Positions 52,777 to 60,031 of a DNA stretch of 64,000 bases are shown here, in pieces. Under the pieces are notes generated by a model. That model had not been told where the DNA came from, made no database searches, and saw only the letters and a list, made by a program, of their open reading frames with translations. Made by a program: the position numbers and the translations under genes. Position 1 is the stretch's first letter; each line of letters opens with the position of its first letter. The stretch comes from Anaerostipes butyraticus (lineage in GTDB: Bacteria; Bacillota; Clostridia; Lachnospirales; Lachnospiraceae), in NCBI RefSeq assembly GCF_016586355.1, contig NZ_BLYI01000023.1:1-64000 (forward strand). Direction: 5' to 3'.

Positions 52777-54082
52777 TTGGATCGAACATCTGGCAGAACG
52801 TCTGCCGGAGCACATAAAAGAAGAACGCAGGGAGGCTGTCAGCGGATACTTTGCAGGCAGCAGGCGCCAGCTGGAAGAGAAGGTAAAGGAAAGTCTCTGC
52901 CGGCAGCTGAAAATGGTTCTGATTTTTACGGTTATTTTCCTTTTCCTTCTTCTGATCATGGGACTGTACGTTCTGATGCAGGACAGAGATATCGTTATAA
53001 CAAGAAATCCAAGGGGAGACGATGTAAAAGAAGAGATGCTGGAAATTGAAGCGGATGGAAAGAGAGATTCTTATGATCTTACAGTCAGGCCCAGAGGATA
53101 CAGAGAGGAAGAGATCGGTGAGGCTTTCCAAAGAGCAGAAACATATTTAAATGACAATATAAAAGGGGAGAATGAATCCATTCACGATGTGGAAAAATCG
53201 TTGTTTCTTCCGGAAAAGATACCAGGAGAAAATATCCAGATCCGATGGGAAAGTGAGGATCCTGCAGTTGTAGATGAGGAAGGAAATGTGTTTTCGAAAA
53301 ATGTAAAAAAGCCGGTGATCGTTTCCCTGAAAGCAGAAGCCAGCTGTCAGAGTAAAACAGAAATTTTTACATTTCCGGTGTGCGTGGTCCCTGGAAAAGC
53401 GGGACAGAAAAAAACGCAGAGGCAGACCGTGATCGAAGCGCTAAAAAAGCTGGAAGAAGAGAATCTTTTCAGAGAGACATTTTCGATTCCGAGAGAACTG
53501 GCAGAGGGAAAGATATTTAGGGAAAACAGTAGAAAAAATATTGGTGCGTGGATTTTTTTCGGAGTGTGTACCATAGTATTTTTCTGGAATAAAGAAAAAG
53601 AATCCTGCAGAAAAAAGCAGAAGATGGCAGAAGAGGATTCGAAAAAGGAATATTCGGCAATCATACAGCGGCTGGTGCTGTTTCTTGAAACCGGGATGAG
53701 CATTCCGGCTGCAATGGAGGAGATATACCGGGAATATAAAAGCAGGAAAAAAGAAATGTTTGTATATGAGGTGATTGGAAAGTCGTGCCGCCAGCTGCAG
53801 CTTGGAGCAGCTCAGGAAGAAGTGTTTCAAAACATAGGAAGTCAGGTGCGCCTGGAGCCATACCGCAAACTTTCTGCGATTTTAATTCAGAATATTACGA
53901 GAGGATCGGATGAATTGTTTGTGCAGCTGAAGTCAGAGGAAGAACAGGCATTTTTTGAGAGGAAAGAGCAGGCAAAACGGAAGGGAGAGGAGGCGAGTAC
54001 AAAACTGCTGGCACCAATGATCATTATGCTGGTTGTGATTCTGGCGCTGCTTATGTTTCCGGCGCTGGCAACATTTACATAA
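52766..54082 (+). CDS. TadC-like T2SSF protein with inserted extracytoplasmic Ig-like domain
   Basis: The 438-residue protein holds the TadC position but is larger than usual. It has a cytosolic amphipathic N-terminus, a helix at about 49-71, a ~185-residue hydrophilic domain (72-256) and a helix at 258-274, then the F domain (AIIQRLVLFLETGMSIPAAMEEIYREY, LGAAQEEVFQNIGSQVRLEPYRKLSAILIQNI) and a last helix at 413-433. The hydrophilic domain contains IQIRWESEDPAVVDEEGNVF followed by PVIVSLKAEA and EIFTFPVCVV, the strand pattern of atrophied bacterial Ig domains. Topology places it outside. It may bind wall or pilus; that is inference. Confidence 0.82.
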   Translation: MKYNWIEHLAERLPEHIKEERREAVSGYFAGSRRQLEEKVKESLCRQLKMVLIFTVIFLFLLLIMGLYVLMQDRDIVITRNPRGDDVKEEMLEIEADGKRDSYDLTVRPRGYREEEIGEAFQRAETYLNDNIKGENESIHDVEKSLFLPEKIPGENIQIRWESEDPAVVDEEGNVFSKNVKKPVIVSLKAEASCQSKTEIFTFPVCVVPGKAGQKKTQRQTVIEALKKLEEENLFRETFSIPRELAEGKIFRENSRKNIGAWIFFGVCTIVFFWNKEKESCRKKQKMAEEDSKKEYSAIIQRLVLFLETGMSIPAAMEEIYREYKSRKKEMFVYEVIGKSCRQLQLGAAQEEVFQNIGSQVRLEPYRKLSAILIQNITRGSDELFVQLKSEEEQAFFERKEQAKRKGEEASTKLLAPMIIMLVVILALLMFPALATFT

Positions 54083-54096
54083 AGGAGGAGCAGGAG

Positions 54097-54258
54097 ATGA
54101 AAAGATTTTTAACGGATGAATCCGGCATGGGAGTTGTAGAGGTGATTCTTATCATAGTTGTTCTGATCGGTCTCGTTATTATTTTCCAGACGCAGATCAA
54201 GACAGTCGTTAACAATATTTTTAAGACGATCACATCGAAAACAGGACAGGTGAAATGA
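54097..54258 (+). CDS. Flp-type pilin (Flp1-like)
   Basis: This short gene encodes 53 residues: a charged leader MKRFLTDESGMG, then VVEVILIIVVLIGLVIIF and a polar tail (QTQIKTVVNNIFKTITSKTGQVK). The G-M-G-V-V-E pattern places a Glu five residues after a Gly, as in prepilins cut by A24 peptidases; this is the expected major pilin. GGAGCAGGAG lies before the ATG at 54097. The stop overlaps the next start (ATGA). It sits in the centre of the operon between TadC-like and DUF5702 genes. Confidence 0.9.
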   Translation: MKRFLTDESGMGVVEVILIIVVLIGLVIIFQTQIKTVVNNIFKTITSKTGQVK

Positions 54259-55724
54259 TAAAGGATGAGAGAGGCAGCATTACGATATTTCTGGCTGCAG
54301 TATTCCTTGTATTTCTTCTTCTGATCAGTATGTGCACGGAAGGAATTTATCTGTATATCGGACGCGGGAAAGCCATGGGAGCCTGTATGGCCGGGCTTTC
54401 CCATGTCAGAGGAAATTATCAGAAGGAACTGGAAGAGAAATATCATATTTTTGCCATGGATCCCAGATACGAAACAAAAGCGGAAGAAGATATCAGCGGG
54501 AAAATAAAAAACAGCCTGGAAGAAAGTCAGGATTCTTTTCATTATGCAGTTGGAAATACGATACTGTCGAAAAAAGTATATCTGGCAGATCAGGGCGGAG
54601 AAGCATTAAAGTATCAGATCAGGGAACTGATGAAATATGAAATGCCGGCAGACCTTTTATCTTCCTGGAAAGACCGGTGGAGCCGTACCAGAGAAGCGGG
54701 AAAAGAAATAGGAAGTATTCGGGATCAGATGGATCAGGATGAAAAAGAAGCACAGGAGAAAGAAGAAGCAGAGGAAAAGGAAAAAAAGGAGGAGAAAGAT
54801 GAAACAGCGCAGGCACAAAGAGAAGAAGATCCCAGAAAAGGATTTATGGAACTGCTCAGGGAAGGCTCTGTCCCGCTGGTTATGGGAAAGCAGAAGGTAT
54901 CTTCCGGAAAGGTACCGATACAATATGGGGAAAAGGATACCTCAAAGGAAACGGCATGGAATTTTATGAAAAAAGGAAAGATGGAACAGCAGCTGGAGGA
55001 AACAGAAAAAATGACTTCAGGGACAGGCATCACGGATGAACTCCCGGCTGTTTTGTACAGTCTCCGTTATTTCAGGAATCTGACATCGAAAGAGGAAAAG
55101 AAAGGAATTCAGTATGAAGTGGAATATCTGATTTCGGGAAAAGATTCAGAAAAAGAAAATCTGGGATCAGTTTTCTGGAAAATGATCGGACTAAGATTTC
55201 CGGTAAATGCGGTCTGTGTTTATCAGGATCCGGCTAAGAAGGAAGAGGCGGGACTGATTGCGGCATCAGTTCTTGGCATTACGGGAATCCCGCCGCTGGT
55301 GGCGGTGGCAAAACATCTGCTTTTGCTGGCGCTCGCTTATGGAGAATCTGTGATAGACGTAAGGAATCTGGCGGAAGGGGAGAAAGTACCTCTGGTAAAG
55401 AATGCTTCCAGCTGGCAGCTGTCTTTTGCGGGACTGGCAGGACTGAACTGCAAAAGAAAACCGGCAGAGCAGGGGCTGTCCTATGAAGACTACCTTGGGC
55501 TGCTGCTTGCCGCACAAAAGGATAAACAGCAGAAATATTTTCGGATGATGGATCTGATCGAAGATAATATACGCAGAGAAGAAAGTGGATTTAAGATAGA
55601 CCGGTGTCTGGTATCCTGTCAGGTTACAACCAATCTTAGAATAAAGCATTTGAGATTTGGCGGGATGACACTTCCGTTTGGAAGCTTTTTCAGCTGGAAA
55701 TTCCAGCGTACAGTATCGTATTAA
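54255..55724 (+). CDS. DUF5702-like pilus-locus protein
   Basis: The 489-residue protein has a class III-like leader (MIKDERGSITIFLAAVFLVFLLLISMCTEGIYLYIGRGKAMGACMAGLSHV) with the G-S-I-T-I-F start of TadG/TadE-type pseudopilins and one membrane helix (about 9-30). A Glu/Lys coiled coil (about 155-195, EKEAQEKEEAEEKEKKEEKDE) interrupts the ectodomain, followed by an Ala/Leu-rich hydrophobic region (about 330-360). The pattern fits DUF5702 proteins of Lachnospiraceae Tad loci; function is unknown. It probably takes part in the pilus base or tip after peptidase processing. Confidence 0.82.
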   Translation: MIKDERGSITIFLAAVFLVFLLLISMCTEGIYLYIGRGKAMGACMAGLSHVRGNYQKELEEKYHIFAMDPRYETKAEEDISGKIKNSLEESQDSFHYAVGNTILSKKVYLADQGGEALKYQIRELMKYEMPADLLSSWKDRWSRTREAGKEIGSIRDQMDQDEKEAQEKEEAEEKEKKEEKDETAQAQREEDPRKGFMELLREGSVPLVMGKQKVSSGKVPIQYGEKDTSKETAWNFMKKGKMEQQLEETEKMTSGTGITDELPAVLYSLRYFRNLTSKEEKKGIQYEVEYLISGKDSEKENLGSVFWKMIGLRFPVNAVCVYQDPAKKEEAGLIAASVLGITGIPPLVAVAKHLLLLALAYGESVIDVRNLAEGEKVPLVKNASSWQLSFAGLAGLNCKRKPAEQGLSYEDYLGLLLAAQKDKQQKYFRMMDLIEDNIRREESGFKIDRCLVSCQVTTNLRIKHLRFGGMTLPFGSFFSWKFQRTVSY

Positions 55725-55751
55725 TGGACATGAGAAAGGAGGTGGAGAAAG

Positions 55752-56609
55752 ATGTTCTCTTGTCAAAAATATTTCTCAGAGAAGGCAGCCCAAAATGATA
55801 AAAAAGAAGCCAGAAACCTCAAGAGGACATCTTTCTCTGCCTCTAAAGATGGTGCAGCAACGGTAGAAGCAAGTCTGATTCTTCCATTGTTTCTGATTGT
55901 TTTGCTGCTGCTGGCATCAGCGGGAGAATTTCTAATGATTCATGGTCAGATTGCCCATGGTTTAAAAGAAGCAGCCTGTCAGGCAGCGACAGCAGAATAC
56001 GCAGCCGGCAGAGCAGGAAAGGGAGGAAAAATTTTATCAGGAATCAGCGCAGGAGCCGTGTTTTTATCTTCGGTAGACCGGCAGTTTCTGGACAGAAGCG
56101 GACTCCTTGGCGGAAGCAAAAAAGCAGCGGCATCAATCCGGCTTACAAAAAATGCGAAGGAAGAATACGAAGCGCAGCTGACTTATACCATACGGAAAGA
56201 GTATCCTTTTCTGCCGGAAATTACAGGTGTTTATACGCAGAAAATACGACAGAAAGCTATGACAGGTTATGTTCCGGATGGTGATGAAAGATCGGAAGGC
56301 ATGGTATATATCACCCCGCATGAAAGTGTGTACCACACAGATTTGAACTGTACACATCTGGCACTGGATATTTCAGTGGATGATGAAGTTGAAAAATATC
56401 TGGAGGGAAAGACAGCATATAAGGAATGTGAAAAGTGTACAAAGTACCATGATGGAGAGATTGTCTGTCTTTATGTGGCGAAAGAAGGGGAGGCGTATCA
56501 TACGGATCTTTCCTGCAGCGGATTAAAAAGAACGGTACAGCAGGTGGATAAAAGCACATTGAAAGGAGTAAAACCATGTCAGCGATGCAAAAAACAGGAG
56601 GATACATAA
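55752..56609 (+). CDS. TadE-like pseudopilin with two C-terminal Cys/His modules
   Basis: The 285-residue protein has a basic cytosolic lead, then DGAATVEASLILPLFLIVLLLLAS (about 33-56), the TadE prepilin motif. The ectodomain ends in two similar modules: VYHTDLNCTHL (C200) followed by YKECEKC (C226, C229), and AYHTDLSCSGL (C255) followed by VKPCQRC (C276, C279). The pattern YHTDxxC...CxxC suggests zinc or disulfide mini-domains. AAAGGAGG precedes the ATG. It overlaps the next TadE-like gene by 34 bp. Confidence 0.85.
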   Translation: MFSCQKYFSEKAAQNDKKEARNLKRTSFSASKDGAATVEASLILPLFLIVLLLLASAGEFLMIHGQIAHGLKEAACQAATAEYAAGRAGKGGKILSGISAGAVFLSSVDRQFLDRSGLLGGSKKAAASIRLTKNAKEEYEAQLTYTIRKEYPFLPEITGVYTQKIRQKAMTGYVPDGDERSEGMVYITPHESVYHTDLNCTHLALDISVDDEVEKYLEGKTAYKECEKCTKYHDGEIVCLYVAKEGEAYHTDLSCSGLKRTVQQVDKSTLKGVKPCQRCKKQEDT

Positions 56610-57097
56610 CAGTAGAAATGAGTCTGATCCTTCCGATGGTTCTTTTTGCCCTCCTTCTGCTGATGGGTTATGTATGCTATTTTATGAACTGCGGAGTGGT
56701 TCAGGGGACGATGGAAGAAATATCAGCGAAAGGGACGGATACATTTCAAGGAGGAGATTATGATACCGGCGAGATATCCTATGCCAGGCTGAATCAGAGA
56801 AATTTGTATACGGAAATGTTTCCGGGGAAAGAAACCGCTGCCGGGGAAGTAAAAAAAGAACTGAAACAAGAATTGTCTGCCCATCTGTTTCTTGGGCGGA
56901 TATCAGATATCAGCGTCAGCAGCGGAATGACTCAGATCAAGGTTCAGGTTGAGACATCGTTTTCGGTGCCGGGAGCTTCGTTTTTGGAAATGTTCGGTAT
57001 CAGAGTATTTCAGCATAAGGGAACATACGAGGCATCATATCTGGAAGAAATGGAGAAAGTAAGGGGATGGAGTGTCATTGAAGGAACAATGGATTAG
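56576..57097 (+). CDS. TadE-like pseudopilin
   Basis: The 173-residue protein starts MSAMQKTGGYITVEMSLILPMVLFALLLLMGYVCYF: a glycine followed by Y-I-T-V-E and a hydrophobic helix, as in TadE minor pilins. The ectodomain (about 40-173) is beta-rich, without Cys modules. AAAGGAG is 7 bp before the ATG. It overlaps both neighbours, so it is tightly coupled in translation and probably made in fixed ratio with them. Confidence 0.87.
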   Translation: MSAMQKTGGYITVEMSLILPMVLFALLLLMGYVCYFMNCGVVQGTMEEISAKGTDTFQGGDYDTGEISYARLNQRNLYTEMFPGKETAAGEVKKELKQELSAHLFLGRISDISVSSGMTQIKVQVETSFSVPGASFLEMFGIRVFQHKGTYEASYLEEMEKVRGWSVIEGTMD

Positions 57098-58247
57098 AGA
57101 AGGATTTTCCAATTATTATACGGTAAAAAAACAGGCGGATATTACTTACGAGAAAAAGATTCTTCTGCAGCATTCGCTGGAATGTCTCCTGCCGTGTGAG
57201 TTTCGTATGGAAGATGAGGAGGAGTACTACTATTTTGAAACAGGAATGTATCTTCCGTTTATGAAAAAGATCAATCAGATAGATCCGGCAGCTTTCTTCT
57301 ATGAATTTTTCTGTTCGCTGGAGGAAATAGAATCCTATCTTCTGAATCTGGATCATCTTAAGATTGAAGAGGGGCTGATCTTCCTGAGAGATGAATGCCA
57401 TCCGGTATTTTGCTATCTCCCGGAACAGGAAAAAAATATCTACGACCAGATCCAGGAGTTTCTGGAAGAATGCATGGAGAAGATCTCATATAATGACCGG
57501 AAAAAAACAAGGATTTACTATGAACTTCACAGCTATCTTGCGAAAGAAAAGCCAAACATCCGTCAGATTAAAGAATTTTTAAAGCCGAAACCGGAAGAGA
57601 AGAAGATAACGGAACAGCAGCCTGCTGCTGAGGAAAGATACAAAGAGAAATCAGAACCTGTGGATGGAAAGAACAGGACAGTTCTGGTGAAAGAAATCAT
57701 TTTGGTAATTCTGTCTTTTTTATGCATTGGAATCGCTGCTTTTTTCACTGTAAAGCTGATGGTCTATGGTCTGTATTACAAGTTTGTTCTGGGGTTTCTC
57801 GGAGCTGTTTTGGGATTTGGAGTGGATGCTGTCTGTCTGCTTAAGATCTTTAAGGAAGAAAATTCAGAAGAAGAGATGGAAGAGGAAGAGACAGAGTTTA
57901 CGAGAAAGCTGACAGAAGATGATCAGAAAACGGTTCTTTTGCTGGAACTGCCCATGGGATATTTAAGAAAGACAGATCAGGATGAGCGGATTGAGCTGAC
58001 AGGAAAAGAGTTTGTTATAGGCAGTCAGGAAAGAGGGACCGATTATCAGTTAAAAGAGGTGGGAGTCAGCAGGAGGCATGTCCGGTTTTGGGAAGAAGAG
58101 GGGGAAGTATGGGCAGAAGACCTGAACTCTACCAATGGTACGAAAGTGAATGGAAAAAGAATTCAGAGACAAAAACTGAACCATGGAGATGTTGTTGTCA
58201 TTGCAAGAGAGGAGTTTTGCTATGAAGAGGCAGTTGGGACATTCTGA
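57072..58247 (+). CDS. DUF6382-like protein with C-terminal FHA domain
   Basis: The 391-residue protein has an N-terminal cytosolic domain of about 170 residues (NYYTVKKQADITYEKKILLQHSLECLLPCEFR, FLRDECHPVFCYLPEQEKN) that resembles DUF6382, two membrane helices (about 212-260) and a C-terminal FHA domain (FVIGSQERGTDYQLKEVGVSRRHVRFW, then EDLNSTNGTKVNGKRI) with the phosphothreonine-binding R, SRxH and N residues intact. It may recruit a Thr-phosphorylated partner to the pilus machine. No Ser/Thr kinase gene lies in the window. The start is GTG after AAGGGG. It is the last gene of the operon. Confidence 0.85.
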   Translation: MSLKEQWIREGFSNYYTVKKQADITYEKKILLQHSLECLLPCEFRMEDEEEYYYFETGMYLPFMKKINQIDPAAFFYEFFCSLEEIESYLLNLDHLKIEEGLIFLRDECHPVFCYLPEQEKNIYDQIQEFLEECMEKISYNDRKKTRIYYELHSYLAKEKPNIRQIKEFLKPKPEEKKITEQQPAAEERYKEKSEPVDGKNRTVLVKEIILVILSFLCIGIAAFFTVKLMVYGLYYKFVLGFLGAVLGFGVDAVCLLKIFKEENSEEEMEEEETEFTRKLTEDDQKTVLLLELPMGYLRKTDQDERIELTGKEFVIGSQERGTDYQLKEVGVSRRHVRFWEEEGEVWAEDLNSTNGTKVNGKRIQRQKLNHGDVVVIAREEFCYEEAVGTF

Positions 58248-58262
58248 TAAATGTGGTACAAT
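58234..58262 (+). promoter_or_regulatory. Promoter of the rhomboid protease gene
   Basis: TTGGGA (58234-58239), 17 bp, TACAAT (58257-58262), overlapping the end of the FHA gene, 36 bp before the rhomboid start. Confidence 0.6.
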
Positions 58263-58297
58263 AAGCAAAATATTGAATCAGAATGGGAGAGTGCAGA

Positions 58298-59224
58298 ATG
58301 TATCAGAAAATCATAGAACTGCTGCGGATCCATGGATATATAAAAAATGAAACGGCGGCTGGTCCGGTTTATGTAAAAACCATAGGAAAGAGCAGCAAAG
58401 GCGTTTTTGTATCATATGATGAAAATCCGGATGGAAGCAGGGTGACTCAGGAAGAAATAGAAGATATGATACGCGAAGGAAAACGGATGCTCGGAGATCA
58501 GACGCCGGTCATGGTTATTTTATTGTCGGAGCATGGAAATCATGTATTTCTGGATCCGGAACATCAGTTTGACGAGCTTTACGGGCCGGTTTCCGCTGTC
58601 CTTCAGAGCAGCAGGAAAATACAGCCGGAAAAAGAAAAGCGGACATGGGCGGCTGGAACTTATAAGGCAACAATTTTAATTTTTGCGGTGAATCTGATTC
58701 TGTTTATTTTGTCAGAAGTATATGGGGACATTGTTTACTATATGGGCGCCAGCCGGCCGGATCTGGTGCTTTATGATCACCAGTTTTACCGGCTTCTTAC
58801 GTCCAATTATCTGCATTTTGGTTGGGATCATTTTTATGGAAACATGGTAACTCTGATCATTCTTGGAACGTTCCTGGAGAGGATCATGGGCAGCCTGTCT
58901 TATTTCCTTTTATATACCGGTTCCGGGATTCTGGGATCACTGATTTCCGCATTTTATTATGAGGCGGCTGGAGAAATCGCCTGGAGCGCGGGAGCCTCCG
59001 GAGCGATTTACGGCATTATCGGCGGTCTGATCGCGCTCCTCATTTTCCAAAGAGAGAGAATCCGGAGGATTGATGGAAGATGGCTGGCGTTTGTCGTATT
59101 TGGAAGTTTATTTCACGGATTTCAGAGTGTGGGAACTGACAACGCCGCTCATATCGGAGGATGTGTCAGCGGATTTATACTGGCAGTGCTTCTACACGTT
59201 CTGTGGACGGGAAAACAAGGGTAA
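58298..59224 (+). CDS. Rhomboid family intramembrane serine protease
   Basis: The 308-residue protein has a soluble N-terminal domain (about 1-115) and six or so helices. The catalytic Ser lies in AWSAGASGAIYGIIGG and the His in DNAAHIGGCVSGFIL; the L1 region LTSNYLHFGWDHFYGNMVTL also fits. Rhomboids cut membrane proteins within the bilayer. The ATG at 58298 follows GGGAGAG; the one at 58283 has no ribosome site. It is adjacent to the pilus operon but has its own promoter. The last 50 bp overlap the convergent histidine kinase gene. Confidence 0.93.
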   Translation: MYQKIIELLRIHGYIKNETAAGPVYVKTIGKSSKGVFVSYDENPDGSRVTQEEIEDMIREGKRMLGDQTPVMVILLSEHGNHVFLDPEHQFDELYGPVSAVLQSSRKIQPEKEKRTWAAGTYKATILIFAVNLILFILSEVYGDIVYYMGASRPDLVLYDHQFYRLLTSNYLHFGWDHFYGNMVTLIILGTFLERIMGSLSYFLLYTGSGILGSLISAFYYEAAGEIAWSAGASGAIYGIIGGLIALLIFQRERIRRIDGRWLAFVVFGSLFHGFQSVGTDNAAHIGGCVSGFILAVLLHVLWTGKQG

Positions 59225-59867
59225 ATGTAGTTCCGTGATTGAGGGCAGAATCCATATGGATTTTGATATGAAGTTCTTCGGCAATCTCGTGAACGACCGA
59301 CAGGCCGATCCCGTTTCCTTTTGGGATAAAGGAAACACCCCGGTAGAAAGCCCGTGCCTGCTGTTCCCTGGTCATGCCGATGCCGGTATCGGATAAATTC
59401 AATACGATGTGCCCTTGTTCCCGGCTCAGGGTAACTGTAATATTTGGCGCCTGACTGGCGCCTTTTTTTCGTTTGATTGCTTTTACCGCGTTGGACACCA
59501 GATTATGAAACATCTGGAGCAGTTTTGCCTTGGCTCCGTACACATAATACGGACCTGGCGAGTCGGTCTGGAGGCGGAAGTGAATGTGTTCACGGTCCAT
59601 CTGATAAGACCAGGATGACTGGATCTCGTGGAACAGGTCAACCAGGTCCAGAGGTTCCATGGCAGCGGATGTGGTGTCAGAAGGCCTGAGAGTCTGCCGG
59701 ATCATTTCAAACAGCGAAGCAAAGTCCTCCTTCATCTTCAGCCAGTGCTCGTCTTTCTTTAATGTGATATTTTCGTTCTCTATGTACTGCAGCTGGCCGT
59801 AGATCAGGGTCAGACTGTTCTTTATCTCATGTGAAAATGCAGCAAGTTCATAAGATTTGTTCATCAT
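59175..59867 (-). CDS. Short cytosolic histidine kinase without sensor domain
   Basis: The 230-residue protein consists of a HisKA-like dimer helix with phospho-acceptor His in LAAFSHEIKNSLTLIYGQLQYI, immediately at the N-terminus, and a HATPase domain (LLQMFHNLVSNAVKAI as N-box, LSDTGIGMTREQ as G1, GNGIGLSVVHEIAEEL as G2). There is no membrane helix and no partner regulator nearby, recalling orphan sporulation kinases, though that is inference. AGGAG precedes ATGs at 59873, 59867 and 59864; 59867 gives the best spacing. Its 3' end overlaps the rhomboid gene by 50 bp. Confidence 0.85.
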   Translation of the reverse strand: MMNKSYELAAFSHEIKNSLTLIYGQLQYIENENITLKKDEHWLKMKEDFASLFEMIRQTLRPSDTTSAAMEPLDLVDLFHEIQSSWSYQMDREHIHFRLQTDSPGPYYVYGAKAKLLQMFHNLVSNAVKAIKRKKGASQAPNITVTLSREQGHIVLNLSDTGIGMTREQQARAFYRGVSFIPKGNGIGLSVVHEIAEELHIKIHMDSALNHGTTFTLVFPSTERVEALPV

Positions 59868-59898
59868 TTTCATTCTCCTGTTTTTTCTTTCTGTTTTT

Positions 59899-59927
59899 AT
59901 TATGAAGAAATTAAAAATCACTTTCAA
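59899..59927 (-). promoter_or_regulatory. Promoter of the short histidine kinase gene
   Basis: Reverse-strand TTGAAA (59927-59922), 17 bp, CATAAT (59904-59899). Confidence 0.5.
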
Positions 59928-59964
59928 TGAAAACAGTGGGTAAAAGTTCGATGGTTTTTTCCCT

Positions 59965-59992
59965 TTTACAATATCTGCGATTATGGTACAAT
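59965..59992 (+). promoter_or_regulatory. Promoter of dnaX
   Basis: TTTACA (59965-59970), 16 bp, TACAAT (59987-59992), 40 bp before the dnaX ATG and back to back with the kinase promoter. Confidence 0.6.
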
Positions 59993-60031
59993 AGCAGAAG
60001 CGAAAAAACTGGAAAGAAAGGGGCATGCGCC

